Of a DNA stretch of 64,000 nt, positions 45,345 through 57,326 are shown in pieces (position 1 is the stretch's first letter; every line of letters begins with the position of its first letter). The stretch comes from Uranotaenia lowii (taxonomy: Eukaryota > Arthropoda > Insecta > Diptera > Culicidae): the NCBI RefSeq assembly GCF_029784155.1, contig NC_073691.1, positions 90,354,722 through 90,418,721 of the forward strand, written 5' to 3'. The notes beneath the pieces are model-generated. The model saw nothing but the letters and a program-made list of their open reading frames with translations, was not told where the DNA came from and made no database searches. The translations under genes and the position numbers were made by a program.

Positions 45345-46771
45345 ATGAGCGATGGCGGGGGGTTAAACCCGTCATCGGTGGACGAAGAGGAAGCCATGTA
45401 CGAGAATGAAGAGCATTTGGAGGATTCAGATAATGCTGGTCCCTCAAGTGCTAATCATTCTCGTACGTCTATTAATCACCCACAGTTGACAGTATAGCTC
45501 CTCGACTCCGAACCTACACAGATGGTTTGTCTTTTTCTGGGCCATGGGTGGTTTTCATCCGGCCCAAAGCTAACGGTAAACAGCTCAACGTAGTGCAGAT
45601 CACGAAAGATCTGGCGAGATGGTCCTCCGTAACCAGCGTGACTAAGGTGCGACCCAACAAGTTGCGCGTTGTCGTGGACAATCGTAAATCCGCTAATGAA
45701 ATTGTTGCCAGCAAATTCATTAACTTAGAGTACCACGTATACATTCCGTCTCGAAACGTAGAGATAGAGGGCGTGATCTCTGAAATGAGTCTGGACGCTG
45801 GGTACGTTAAATCCCACGGCGTTGGTAAGTTTAAGACCCTTGATTCGACTTCGGTCGAAATCTTGGATTGCCGCCAACTCAACACTACCTCCGTCGTAGG
45901 AGGAGTTAAAAAGTACTCACCTTCAGCCTCATTTCGAGTGACCTTTGCGGGTACCGCCCTCCCTCACTACGTCTTGATTGACGGAGTTTTGAGGCTTCCT
46001 GTGCGGCTCTTCGTGCCTCGCCCGATGGAATGCAAAAATTGCATTAAATTGGGGCATACAGCTTCCCATTGTTGTAGCAAGAAGCGTTGCCCCAAATGCG
46101 GGGAGGTTCATGGGGATGGAGCGTGCTCAGCAATAGAACAGAAATGTATCTATTGCGGGGGCTCACCTCATGACATCTCCTTGTGCGAGGCGTTTAAGAG
46201 CCGCTGGGATAGTCAAAGGCGCTCTTTGAAGGAACGGTCAAAACGTTCCTATGCCGCCATACTAAAGGGCGCGGCACCTCCGATCCAACCGCAGTCCAGT
46301 AACATTTTCACAGTGCTGCCAGTTGACAATGAAGACACAACAGATGAGGAAAACCCGTTTATTTTTGTAGCGAACTCGCGAAAACGTTCGAAACCATCTA
46401 CTAAGACCCCCAAGATTCCGAATAAAATCCCGACAATCAGCCCTCCAATCAACATTACTAAAAAAGTGATTGCTGCAGACAAGAAAAAACAAATTCCTCC
46501 TGGATTCCGCGCGACCTTTTCCCCACAGAATACAACAACAGCAGGTGGGGCTTCTAAGGCTCCCGTTACTAATGCGGTTTTGTCAGAATCAACTCAACAA
46601 CCGGGACTTTTTAAGTTTTCTGACATAGTTAATGGAATTTTCTCGTTTTTTAACGTTTCTGAATCCATAAGAAGCATTGTTAGTGCAATGCTTCCTATGG
46701 TTAAGACATTTTTGAAGCAGATGATGCAAACTTGGCCCCTTCTTTCAGTGTTTATCTCTCTCGATGGCTAA
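45345..46771 (+). pseudogene. I-type LINE ORF1 (gag-like), frameshifted near its start
   Basis: ATG at 45345 (MSDGGGLNPSSVDEEEAMYE) runs for 50 codons to TAG at 45495-45497. The protein continues one frame over (SIAPRLRTYTDGLSFSGPW) from about 45490 to the stop at 46769-46771, so a single small indel near 45480-45494 separates the two. The main frame has three zinc knuckles, CKNCIKLGHTASHC, CPKCGEVHGDGAC and CIYCGGSPHDISLC, at about 46030-46190. A basic region and a C-terminal amphipathic segment follow. It is an RNA-binding, particle-forming partner of ORF2. It is inactive unless the frameshift is bypassed. Confidence 0.87.
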
Positions 46772-49700
46772 TTTACGCCGAGAGGTCGGAGATATCACTG
46801 TTCTACAGTGGAATTGCCGTAGTCTAATCCCTAAAGTGGATCCGTTTAAATTTCTTCTTTATGAAACTAGTTGCGATATTTTTGCCCTTTCTGAAACATG
46901 GCTATCTTCTCAATCAAACATCTCATTCCACGATTTTAACATTATCCGTCTGGATCGCAACGATTCTTATGGAGGGGTGCTTTTGGGGATCAATAAGCAC
47001 CACTCCTTTTATAGAATAAACCTCCCTTTATCAGGAGGAATTGAAGCTGTTGCATGTCATATAACTATAAGAGGTAAGGACTTATGCGTTGTCAGTTTGT
47101 ACTGGCCTCATAGAGTTGCAATGCATCGAAATCACCTAGAGGACCTGAGCTCAGTGCTTCCTAAGCCCAGGTTGATCCTGGGTGACTTCAATTCACATGG
47201 AACTGTCTGGGGAGAACAAACGGACGATTGTCGTTCTACTCTTATTTATGACATTTGTGACAGTTTCAATTTAACAATTTTGAACACAGGTGAAAAAACA
47301 CGGCTACCTAAACCTCCTGCAAGACAAAGCGCAATTGACCTCTCACTCTGCTCAAATTCACTATCATTGGATTGCCAGTGGAAGGTAATCCCTGATCCCA
47401 ATGGTAGTGATCATTTGCCTATCAAAATTACAATCACCAATGGGGTCAGCTCTTCGAATTCTACGAATATGACATATGACCTTACAAGACACATCGACTG
47501 GAAAAAGTACTCGGACGAAATAACAACAGCCATCGATTCTATGAATGTTTTGCCTCCTTTAGAGGAGTACCACTTTCTTTCACGTTTGATACATGAAAGT
47601 GCACTTTGCGCACAAACAAAACCCATCCCAGATTCATCAGTTCCTCGAAGGCCTCCAAACCCATGGTGGGACCAGCATGCAGTGTTCCAAGCTTTATAAG
47701 GACAAATCAAAAGCTTTCAAAGATTTTCGGAAATATGGAACTCTCGTCCTTTTTAATGCTTATCTTACCCTTGAAAATCAGTTCAAAAAATTAATCAAAG
47801 GGAAAAAGAAGGCGTATTGGCGGAATTTTGTGGGCGGTTTATCACGGGAAACTTCCTTGAGTACCTTATGGAAAGTGGCACGAAGCATGCGCAATCGATC
47901 ATCTACAAATGAAAGTGAAGAATATACACATAGATGGATATTAAACTTCGCACGGAAAGTCTGCCCAGATTCTACACCTGTACAAAAAATAATCCGGAAT
48001 GTGCCTCCAGATAGGTGTGGTCTGGATTCCAGCTTTTCGATGGTCGAATTTTCACTTGCCCTCCTCTCTTGTAACAATTCAGCTCCGGGAATTGATAAAA
48101 TCAAATTCAACTTGTTGAAAAACCTTCCGGACGCCGCCAAATTTCGCTTGTTGAATTTATTTAATCAATTTTTGGAAAACAACATTGTTCCTCAAGAGTG
48201 GAGACAAGTGAAAGTTATCGCTATCCAAAAGCCCGGAAAACCAGCGTCCGATGCGAATTCGTACCGTCCAATAGCGATGTTGTCTTGTATACGCAAATTG
48301 ATGGAGAAAATGATTTTGTTTCGTTTGGATAAATGGGTAGAAGCAAATGGTCTCCTTTCAGATACTCAATTTGGGTTTCGAAGGGGCAAAGGGACAAACG
48401 ATTGTCTTGCTTTGCTGTCTTCAGAGATACAAATGGCGTACGCAAAACGTGAACAAATGGCTTCAGTGTTTCTAGACATAAAGGGAGCTTTTGATGCAGT
48501 CTCAATAGAGGTGTTGTCAGACAAGTTGCACTCCCGGGGTCTGCCTCCTTTATTGAACAACATCTTATACAGCTTGCTTTGTGAGAAACATCTGAACTTT
48601 GCTCACGGAGATATTGCAGTTAGAAGAACCTCTTACATGGGCCTCCCGCAGGGTTCATGTTTGAGTCCACTTTTGTACAACTTTTACGTAAGTGACATCG
48701 ACAGCTGTCTCTCTGAAGGCTGCACTTTAAGACAACTTGCAGATGATGGCGTAGTATCTGTAACAGGTGATACTGAGCCACATCTGCACAGACCTTTACA
48801 AGATACTTTAAACAGATTGTCTTCCTGGGCTTTGGGGCTTGGGATCGAGTTCTCTCCAGAGAAAACGGAGTTTTTAGTTTTCTCTAAAAAACATAGACCA
48901 GCTCAACCACAGCTCCAATTTCTTGGCAGAACGATCACTCAATCGAGGTGTTTTAAGTATCTTGGGGTTTGGTTTGATTCCAAATGTACCTGGAGAGCAC
49001 ACATTGAGTATCTGAAAGGAAAATGCCAACAGAGAATCAATTTTCTCCGATCAATCACTGGCACCTGGTGGGGAGCCCATCCAGAAGATCTTTTAAAATT
49101 GTATCGAACAACTATTCTTTCAGTGATGGAATATGGTAGCTTCTGTTTCCAGTCGGCTGCCAAAACTCACCTCATCAAACTCGAGCGTATCCAATACCGT
49201 TGTCTTCGCATCGCTTTGGGCTGTATGTCCACAACGCACAACATGAGTCTTGAAGTTTTGGCAGGAATACTTCCTTTGAAAGATCGATACAATCTACTAT
49301 CACTTCGGTTCCTCATTAGGTGTGAGGTCATGAACCCATTGGTGATCTTTAATTTTGAAAGGTTACTAGAGCAAAATCTTCATACCAGATTTATGTCTAT
49401 ATACCATGTCCTCATGTCAATGCAGGTAAACCCTTCTTCGTACTCTTCAACTCGTGTTTTCATCCCAGACTACGATAATTCTTCTGTCCAGTTTGATTTG
49501 TCTATGCAGCAGGAAATTCGTGGAATCCCGGATTCGCATCGCCCACTTCAGATTCCAAGAATTTTCGAAGCTAAATATAGACACGTCGATGCTGACAAAA
49601 TGTACTTTACCGATGGGTCTCTAATTGAGGAATCAACGGGATTTGGAGTTTTCAACGAAACAACTAGCGCCTCTTATAACCTCCAGTCACCATGCTCTGT

Positions 49701-50451
49701 ATATATAGCAGAGTTAGCTGCTATTCACTGGGCCTTGGACAGCATCGCCTCACGGCCTGTTGGGCACTACTACATTGTAACGGATAGTCTAAGCTCGGTT
49801 GACGCAATACACTCAATACGACCGGGAAAGCACTCGCCGTTCTTCCTAGAGAAGATACGGGATATTTTGAGTGCTTTAACAAGACGTCGCTTTTCCATCA
49901 CCTTTGTTTGGGTTACCTCGCATTGCTCGATAGTGGGCAATGAGAAGGCAGACTCTCTGGCAAAGGTGGGGGCGACGGAAGGCGACACGTATCCACGTGA
50001 AATCGTCTTCAACGAATTCTACTTCTTGGTACGAGGGAACTCTCTTGTCAACTGGCAGCGCAAATGGAACGAGGATGACAAGGGTCGGTGGCTCCACTCG
50101 ATTATCCCAAAGGTAAGCCTTAAACCATGGTTCAATAGATTGAACTTGAGTCTGGATTTTATTCGTATATTTTCCCGTCTCATGTCCAATCATTGTTCCT
50201 TAGACGCGGTACTCTATCGTTTTGACATTGCTGGCAGCAATTTGTGTAGTTGCGGCCAAGGTTACCATGACATCGAGCATATTGTTTGGTCGTGTGAGGT
50301 CCATCTTGTCGCCAGAACGAATTTAATAGACTCCCTTAGGGCCCGAGGAAACCCACCTAATGTTCCAGTTAGAGATGTACTAGCTGTGCTAGATTTGGAC
50401 TACATGTTCGAAATCTACCTTTTTCTAAAAGCTATCGATCTTCGTCTATAA
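46764..50451 (+). pseudogene. I-type LINE ORF2: endonuclease, reverse transcriptase, RNase H; one frameshift
   Basis: ATG at 46764 overlaps the ORF1 stop by 8 bases. The endonuclease has LQWNCRSLIPK, FALSETWLS, LILGDFNSHG and NGSDHLPIKI. The frame breaks at about 47673-47682, where a 4-base insertion (ATGC between CAGC and AG) puts a stop at 47697. Without it the frame would run straight on. The reverse transcriptase (48030-49000) has SYRPIAMLSC, QFGFRRGKGTND, FLDIKGAFDAV, LPQGSCLSPLLYNFY and LADDGVVS. RNase H (49600-49980) has YFTDGS, AELAAIHWAL, VTDSLSSV and NEKADSLAK. A terminal CSCGQGYHDIEHIVWSC motif ends the protein at 50451. All catalytic residues are present. Confidence 0.92.
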
Positions 50452-50623
50452 TTTCTTTTTTATTTTCATATTTCCCTTTCTATCTTCCTTTCTCCTCTCA
50501 CAAAGTGTTAAGTTAAGAAAACAATTGTAAACAACAAAATCGATTTTGGCTCCTTAAAGCCTAAAGGTATGAGCCGTTTCAAATAAAGAATTGTTAAAAA
50601 AAAAAAAAAAAAAAGTAAACAAT

Positions 50624-50958
50624 AATGGGTAGGGACTTTCGAATATGTTCTACTAATTAAAAAGCTAGATTTCCAAACTTAATGCAATATTTCTTTTACA
50701 TCATACATTCTACCAGACACTTCAACATTTTTCCACATAAAACTTTGCCGTAAAATTATACGGTTTAGCGACTAAAATGGTTTCTTTAATATTTTTTATA
50801 CTGCTGCATCTGTTGTGATTTTTTTTGTATGTCCAAAAACTTTAATCTCGTAAAATTTGTTTTGTTCCATACGATTTAAGATAAAATAAATGAGGAAAAA
50901 ACAAAACAATAAATGAAATGAAACAAAAATCTTGAAGACTTTTCTTATCGATGCTATT
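50624..50958. other. spacer between the I-type LINE and the host gene; probable 3' UTR
   Basis: The 335 bp between the LINE's target duplication and the stop codon of the minus-strand gene are AT-rich and non-coding. They probably include the gene's 3' UTR. I see no minus-strand AATAAA here. Confidence 0.5.
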
Positions 50959-53900
50959 TTACAGACTATCTTCACCTAGCGGAGGCAAGTCCGGCGTTCT
51001 TACGCCATTGTTGTCTAGTTGATCTAGAATGTCGTCATCGTCTGAGATATCGTCAACGTCATCCAGAGATGAAAAGGATTGGTTCTTTTTCTCGGGTGTT
51101 GTGGTACCCTCCGCAGGTTTATCAGCATCGTGAGTTTCATCTGCTTTTTGTTCCGTCTGTGTTACCTCATTGTTATGTTCAATTTTCTCTGCAGATTCCT
51201 CCTCAGTAACATATTTCTCTTCATTCTCTTCTGGTTGAGTTTCATCTTTTAAATTAGACGACTCTTCTTCGTTTTTATTCTCTTTTTGATCGTTTTGCAC
51301 TTCTTCGGGAGCAGAATTAGATTGTTGAACGTTGTCTTGACTCACTTCGTTTTCCGAGTCCGATATTTCTACCCCGAGAATATTAACGAGTGAATCTTTG
51401 ACATTTTGGATTTCTTCTTCCTGCTTATCGAAAGTGTCGAAATCTGTGTCTACCGGTTCCTCTGATGTCGATTGTAGACAATCTCCCGTTGTTTTTTTAA
51501 TCGATTCGGTTTCCCCGTTCAGATCCTTCATTTCAACATCAACTGGTGAAGCAGCTTTGGCTTCGTGCATTTCTACATCATCTGGCTGGTCGACATCTTT
51601 CATTTCGGCATCCGGCGAGTCGGCATTATCATCGGAAGTTTTCATAGGTTCTGCTGTATCCGTTTCCACTTCTCCGGCTGAATTGGAGTCTTCAGCATCC
51701 ATAGGAGCTGACGTATCCACAGTACTAGTAGACTGCTCTTCCTTGACTTCCTCAGTATCAGTGGATTCTAATGGCTTATCCCTTGTTTCGGCAATGTTTC
51801 CAGTGGTGTCTGTAGGTTTATCCGTATTTTCGGATACATCGTGATTCTGCGTACTGTCACAGGGATTTCCTTCTGTGTCGCAGCTTTTATCCTATGGGGT
51901 GGTAACAAACATTAGTTTTTTATATTCAAATGAATACACAAAAAATGTTATAGTGTGGTGATATTGATATAAGTTAATTATTAATTTTAAAGTTGTTAAT
52001 AAAAATCTTTCTATCACACATATTCATTACCTTTCCGAGAAGATCATCCTCCGCTTGATTTTTCTCAACGACTGGTGGCGTTTCTGATTTTTCACGTCTT
52101 TCGTCACTATTCTTATCTTTCACATTAGCTGCTGTTTCATCAGCTACAGACGCAGACGATTCAGCTTCACTTATCTTTTCGGTAACATTCTCTTCTAAGT
52201 CATTATTATTTGGGGTCTGCTTCACCCCTCTTCGCGATCTGCCATTTTCTGGTGTAGAGGGAGAAGTTCCATTTGGAGTTTTTGAGTCTTTAGGGCCCTT
52301 TTTATTTCCTCTTTTAAAGCCTTCATAGTCTGCATCATCTTTGTCGTCATCTTCATCGCTTTCTTCGTCGTCATCTCTACCACTCAGATCCACTCTTTCA
52401 ACATATTTGATACTAGGTGAATCGGAAAATTTGACCTTTTTCTTTGCCGAGTTTGGGCTTTCGATTCGTTCTGTAATTAGAATACTTTTCCTCTTCCCTA
52501 CGGAACTGATACTGGTGTTCTGAAAATCAACCATGTCCTCCTCATCCAAACCAATAAACTCTTCCTTTCTCGGCTTGCGTGATAAACGAGCGGCCTTGTC
52601 ATGTGCTATCGTTCGATTCATATAACTGGACAGATCTACATGCTCTATCTGAACGGACAGCGGACGGAGGTCGGTGTTGAAAATATGGTTCAATTCTTCC
52701 GTTGTTGGTTTTTGAGGAATAACTCGTATAGGGGAATGTGATGTTTTGGTTTTAGGGCGCTTTTGTTTTTTCCAGTTCATTTTTGGCATCGGTAGCTTTA
52801 TGAAAAATTTGTCACTACTTTTTGACCCTACAAGAAGGTATGATAAATAACATTTAAAAAAAACTTGAAGTTAGTTCAAATTACCTTTTCCTTTAGATCC
52901 GCTAGGGCTGCTACTTGAACCTTTCTTCATTCCAGGGCGGTTCACTGTCGGAGTCAACTTAGTTAGCATTACCGGAAGTACGGCGCCGTCTTCAAGTTTC
53001 GAACGTTTAGTGGGCTGCTCGTCGCGGCTCCCTGCTGAGGTACGACCTCTTTTAACTCCACGATTTTCATTTTTACTGTGTTTTTGCAGCCCACAGATAC
53101 TGCCCAACGTGTCCAGATCTATTTTCCACAAGGCCACATTACATTCCCTTAAAGTTGCAAACTGTTTGCAGATGCGCTGCGTATTGGCATAATTTTTTGC
53201 CAACTTTTCGTACTTGATACTTATTTCCAACAGATAGAGGCAGGTCACACATGCTTTGACCGCATCCGTACTGCTGAAATCAATAGTTGTGCATTGTTTC
53301 CGAAGGTAGTCTACCACGCGTTCAACGTCGGGTTCTGTGAGAGTGATTTCGGATTTACACACAAAACAGTTATCTGGTTCGATATCGGAAGCAGCTTCGA
53401 TATTGTTTTTGAACTGGTTTATTTGACCGATGTTGAAATGGCACTCGGCACATATGCGACATTCTTCAGAGGTAACCTAAAAATAGATAGAAAAAGGACT
53501 TAAAAACAGAAATTTACGTGGGTAACCAAAAACAGGAAAACTATTTAGATGATAAATTTATATTTTTCAATCAGTTGAACAGGTCCACTTACATTGCGAT
53601 AAAAAAAAATTAAAATGTTATGTTACGACTAGGTTCTAATCGGTTTTCTACCACATATCTTCTCGTCATTCATTTTTGTGTAATGTGATTGCAAAATTAT
53701 TTCAAGAATGTTTATAAACAGGTACTTCAAGATAAATATTATTTTCAATTTATTAGCTGCCATTCTGGAAAATAATTTATGGATCTCTAAATATTCTCGA
53801 TATCCGATAGCATCATAAAAACGTTCAATAAAAACAAATACTATCTACAAATCTGACACCATGAAATTTTGGCATATTTATCAACCGGATGTTCTTGATA

Positions 53901-54236
53901 AATTCTCATTCCCTCAGTAGAAATGATTCTGCCTGAAACATCAAAAAATGTTACAAAAAATGCGCATGTCCGGAGTTCTGAAGTCGGATCCATAGGTGCT
54001 CACTGATCTGGATGCCAAAGGTGGCCATTTTTTACCGCCGAATTAGTTTGTTCGATTTCAAACAGCTCCATTGCAGAAACATCAGTCTTACTACAATTTT
54101 TGTTTAAATGAATAACTTTTAGAAATCTTACCTCCAAATTGTACACTTTCCGAAGAGTCTTCACGGTTTCTTGGTCTTTGACCAAGATCTGTCTCTGTTT
54201 CAAACAGAATAGACACGTTTTGCCTTTGAAACTCAT
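50959..54236 (-). CDS. four-exon host gene: acidic protein with two ZAD-like zinc modules
   Basis: Exons at 54236-54132, 53476-52885, 52827-52031 and 51891-50959 join with GT-AG introns (655, 57 and 139 bp) and consistent phases into about 808 residues. ATG at 54236 is the first one; the extension upstream has only a GTG. The N-terminus has two modules of the form CxxC...CxxC: C8/C11 with C44/C47 and C72/C75 with C111/C114. A helix rich in hydrophobic residues follows each. This resembles the insect zinc-finger-associated (ZAD) fold, but no C2H2 fingers follow. Basic clusters (KRGRTS, KKQKRPKTK) suggest nuclear import. Around residues 380-420 and through the last 310 residues the protein is very rich in Asp and Glu. 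Its function is unknown to me; a chromatin or transcription role is inference. Confidence 0.85.
52828..52884 (-). other. 57-bp intron of the host gene
   Basis: Donor AAAAG|GTAATT at 52884 and acceptor CTTGTAG ending at 52828 on the minus strand. Reading through would add L-N and a stop, so splicing is required to join ...GSKGKG to SKSSDKFFIKLP. Introns of this size are usual in dipterans. Confidence 0.85.
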
Positions 54237-54698
54237 TATGTTGACACAGAATCCTATTTTGATGTTATTTTCCCCAAAGATCTGGAATGATGATGTACAA
54301 AACGGTTTCACCAAACTTATAGGAAGATTAGTTAATTTTTCTGGCGCTCTTCAGTGACATCGCTTGATATTTGTGTTATATTTCCAGGCAATTCGTATAA
54401 ACATTCACGTTGCTGTTGCAATAGCAGCTTCGCAGGAGTTTTAAAATTTCCGCTTATAGTCGGGTCGGGAACTATAAAACAAGGAAAATCGAGCTAAATA
54501 ATCCTCAAAATATTTTCCAACACGAAGCGCTTCACTTTTTCGCTCTTTTTTCGGTGTTTGACGTTTAACTGTTTTTGCGTTTCTGATGCGTGACATAAAG
54601 AAAGAGAAATTCGAAAAGCCCTTTTTTACGACTATCTACACAGTTGGAAATATTGCGTATTCAGAGAAAAATTGGATTCACGCAACGGTAGTTAGACC
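54237..54698. other. upstream region of the host gene
   Basis: It holds the expected promoter and 5' UTR of the minus-strand gene. No TATA box is obvious. No plus-strand gene is convincing, and the frame at 54586-54888 crosses into the MITE. Confidence 0.4.
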
Positions 54699-55161
54699 CT
54701 GGGTTGCCAGGTGCCCAGATTTGTCTGTAAAACCAAGACTTTTGACCCTTCGACCAGATATTGGTCAGACACAGATTTTGCCCAGATTTTTGCTCAGAGT
54801 ACCCAGATTTTACAGACTTTTGAAATTCAATGATGAAATCAATATTCATGTATCGGATTTGATCCGTAGGTGCCAGATTAGACTGTAAATCTCGCTTGTA
54901 TGCATGGGTATTAGATCAATCATTCATTAAACTTATTTTTTGTAAATAAGATCGGCATGGTACGTGGTAGGAAACCGTGTTAGTTATATAGTTCCAAATA
55001 GTTCTCTACTCGACCTACACAACCCCCCCCCCTTCTCCGCTCACACGCATCGTCAAAATTCTGGTTCAGTACCAAATTTGTGATCCTCCTTGTTCACAGA
55101 CACACACAGACTTTTTTTCAAAATTACCCAGATTTTTTATCCTCAACACCTGGCATCCCTG
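54699..55161. mobile_element. 463-bp hAT-like MITE upstream of the host gene
   Basis: Ends CTGGGTTGCCAGGTG (54699) and CACCTGGCATCCCTG (ending 55161) are flanked by the 8-bp duplication GTTAGACC (54691-54698 and 55162-55169). Subterminal CCCAGATTTT words repeat several times near both ends. No coding content. It lies about 460 bp upstream of the host gene's start codon. Confidence 0.88.
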
Positions 55162-55169
55162 GTTAGACC

Positions 55170-55382
55170 CGAAATTTGACAACCGTAATTTGACAGCTCG
55201 ATTGATGGGCTGCATTTTTGTCAGTGTAACCGAGTAACACTGAAGAAAATAATCTTATATCTGAGGTTTCTTTTCTGGTGGTGTTTTTTGTTGTCCTTCG
55301 ATAAAGAGTAACAAATGCGAATAAAAAGGTAGGTAGAAGTGAAATATGATTTTGCAAATTCAAAATCAAAATCGCTTTCAGG
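55170..55382. other. sequence upstream of the split transposase-like exon
   Basis: No ORF. TTTCAG at 55376-55381 directly precedes the GTATGGCG at the start of the exon-like sequence and could be an acceptor. Confidence 0.35.
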
Positions 55383-55532
55383 TATGGCGCTTTTGAGAGC
55401 AGAAATGGAGAAGCATGCGTCTCCTAATACAATTCCCCATTGTTTGTTTGGGTACTATTTTTTGGGACTGGAAAAAGTAGAGCTTGCCAAAATTTACAAC
55501 AACAACAACAACAATCGGAAATTGGGTTAGCA
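55383..55532 (+). pseudogene. N-terminal helix-turn-helix of a transposase-like protein, first part
   Basis: ATG at 55383 opens MALLRAEMEKHASPNTIPHC, LFGYYFLGLEKVELAKIYN, then an AAC repeat (five to six Asn codons). The segment GYYFLGLEKVELAKIYN looks like the first helices of a DDE-transposase helix-turn-helix. The protein would normally go on with a second recognition helix; that is found in another frame (IGNWVSKFDNSTERLTDATG) which starts at about 55513, is cut by the hAT insertion at 55533 and resumes at 63287. The frame shift lies at the AAC repeat. The family assignment (Tc1/pogo-like or domesticated) is inference. Confidence 0.6.
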
Positions 55533-55878
55533 CAGGGGTGAGCAACCCGCGGCCTGCGGGCCGCATGTGGCCCGCGAGCCCCTTTTGTGCAGCCCGCGAA
55601 GCTTTTTTCAAATTTTTATGCCGTAACTATTTTCTACAATGGATAGTTAGGAAAATTTCAAATTGTTAACTTTTTCTGGCATTTTAAGCGTTTATCATGT
55701 TCTGTTCAAAGCATAAATGCAATATTGGCATAACGTTTTATTTTTTATTTTTTTTACTCAGCATACTTTTTCCTTATTAATTAACTCCTTCCACTTTGAG
55801 AGCAAAATCCGTTAAAGTGAGTCGGAAGAACAGCCAAAAATCGGAACCTTTACATGATCAAAAGTGTTTCGAAGCCCT

Positions 55879-57326
55879 CCCAGGCAACCAAAAGTCGCAT
55901 ACTAACTTAAACACGGGATTCCAAAGTTCACATTTGGTTGCACAATGGTTTTACGGGACTTTCAAGGAACTCATATTACGTAAAAGTTACTCAGATACTT
56001 CCATCGCCTTCTGAAGGGCTAAAGCATTAAAAATAGAACTTCAATGGACCTTTTATGCGACATCTTCTTGAAGGCAATCATAGTGTCTGCTATGCTCTTT
56101 CTAACGAACCATAAGATCACATCTGGAACCTTTAGGAGAATTTCAAGCGGTTTGTCAAATATTTCTGACATTTCTGTAATTTTTTTTCTGATTGTTTACA
56201 TCTGCAGAACTTTCAATGCAATTCGATAATTTATAGTTTGTGATAGCCAAGAGAAAGTGAGTTTCACCACCAGGAGGAAAAATTGCTAACGGCCCTTGGC
56301 GAGCATCAGCAACCGACCGGACCTGGTCAGGAAAAACTTATATCACCATGGATATAATGAAAACCAGGCAGTTCCGCCTGAGCGAGGCAATTGTTACTCT
56401 TCATCAATCATTTTCCCGTCTGCGAAATAGGAAATCCTTATGGTCAAGACCGGTGTTCTTAAGCCTCCCAACCAGCTTTAATGCGGATCATCATCACCAA
56501 ATATCCCATTTCGAAATTCCTAGAGAATCCAATCAAAGTCAGCAACTTTGACCGGGGAGGTAGTTCTTGTGGCAAGTATTTTAATCTGTGTTTGGCTATG
56601 CTGGCGATTTGGACACATTCACATGGTTCCGGAAGGCCGAGCCACTGGACAAGCCAATGGTTTGTCGCAATTTTTTTTATTTTAAAATATTGTGTGTAAA
56701 TTTTATTGGTGTTGAAAAACGTGCGATTGAAAAAAAACTCGAATAAATAAAAATTCTGATGAGAAAGTTTTGTATTTCTTTTTTAACTCAATGCAAGTCC
56801 ATTGTTAGTTAATATTTTTAACTTTCACATTATTTTATCATAAAGAAATTGTTCTCTAACTAGAGAGCTCAAAAAACTTTCTAGTTTAAATACAGCTTTG
56901 AGCAGTAAATGGGGCATGAGCTGGTATGGTCGAGCGGCTAGAGGTTTTTACTTCTAACCTAGAGATCAGTGGATCGAATCTCGAGGTGGTAAGCAGCTGT
57001 TTTTGGCTTCGAAAGTAAATAAACACGAAAATATACCTGTAATTATGTAAACATTCAAGTCAATGAGAAAATTCTAGGTAGACCGGCAATCCAGAAATCT
57101 GTCATCTGGTTGTCAGAGCAATCTGTCAATCGGATTTTTTTTTCGGCGCGTAGAAGTTCCTTGATATTCTCTTAGAGGCTGAATAGCGTTCTCTACAGCC
57201 ACCTGTACGAACTTCAAAGTAGCTTTAAGAACTTAAATTTTGGGCTGATTAGCATTCTCTAGGACCACCTGCAGAAGCTGATTAAGCTTCTGTGGTACCA
57301 CTTTATGGAACTTTTGGTTGCTTGGG
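55879..57326. mobile_element. 1.45-kb TIR element inside the hAT
   Basis: The left end CCCAGGCAACCAAAAGT (55879) matches the complement of the right end, CCCAAGCAACCAAAAGT (ending 57326), with one mismatch. A target duplication is not resolved. It contains a tRNA-like region at 56918-56990. A 67-codon frame at 56348 and a 72-codon frame at 56481 are in a GC-richer patch but match nothing I know. Confidence 0.65.
56918..56990 (+). repeat. tRNA-like sequence (SINE head or decayed tRNA)
   Basis: TGGTCGAGCGG at 56927-56937 fits an A box and GATCGAATC at 56972-56980 fits a B box. AGGTT...AACCT between them can form an anticodon-like stem. The acceptor ends do not pair, so I do not call a functional tRNA. 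Confidence 0.5.

Larger units (their letters stand above)
44782..50612 (+). mobile_element. full-length I-type LINE
   Basis: It is flanked by the 11-bp target duplication AAGTAAACAAT (44771-44781 and 50613-50623). It has a 5' UTR of about 560 bp, ORF1 with CCHC knuckles and ORF2 with endonuclease, reverse transcriptase and RNase H. A 3' UTR contains AATAAAG at about 50582, and a poly(A) run ends it. An RNase H domain downstream of the reverse transcriptase places it in the I group rather than Jockey/CR1. Only two small frame breaks are visible, so the insertion is recent. Confidence 0.92.

Noticed and set aside
51398..51844. Plus-strand 148-codon Ser/Val-rich frame
   Set aside because: Antisense of the acidic last exon of the host gene, where Glu/Asp codons read as Ser/Phe/Val.
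56918..56990. Functional tRNA gene
   Set aside because: A and B boxes are present but the acceptor arms do not pair and the anticodon loop has the wrong length. It lies inside a transposon.
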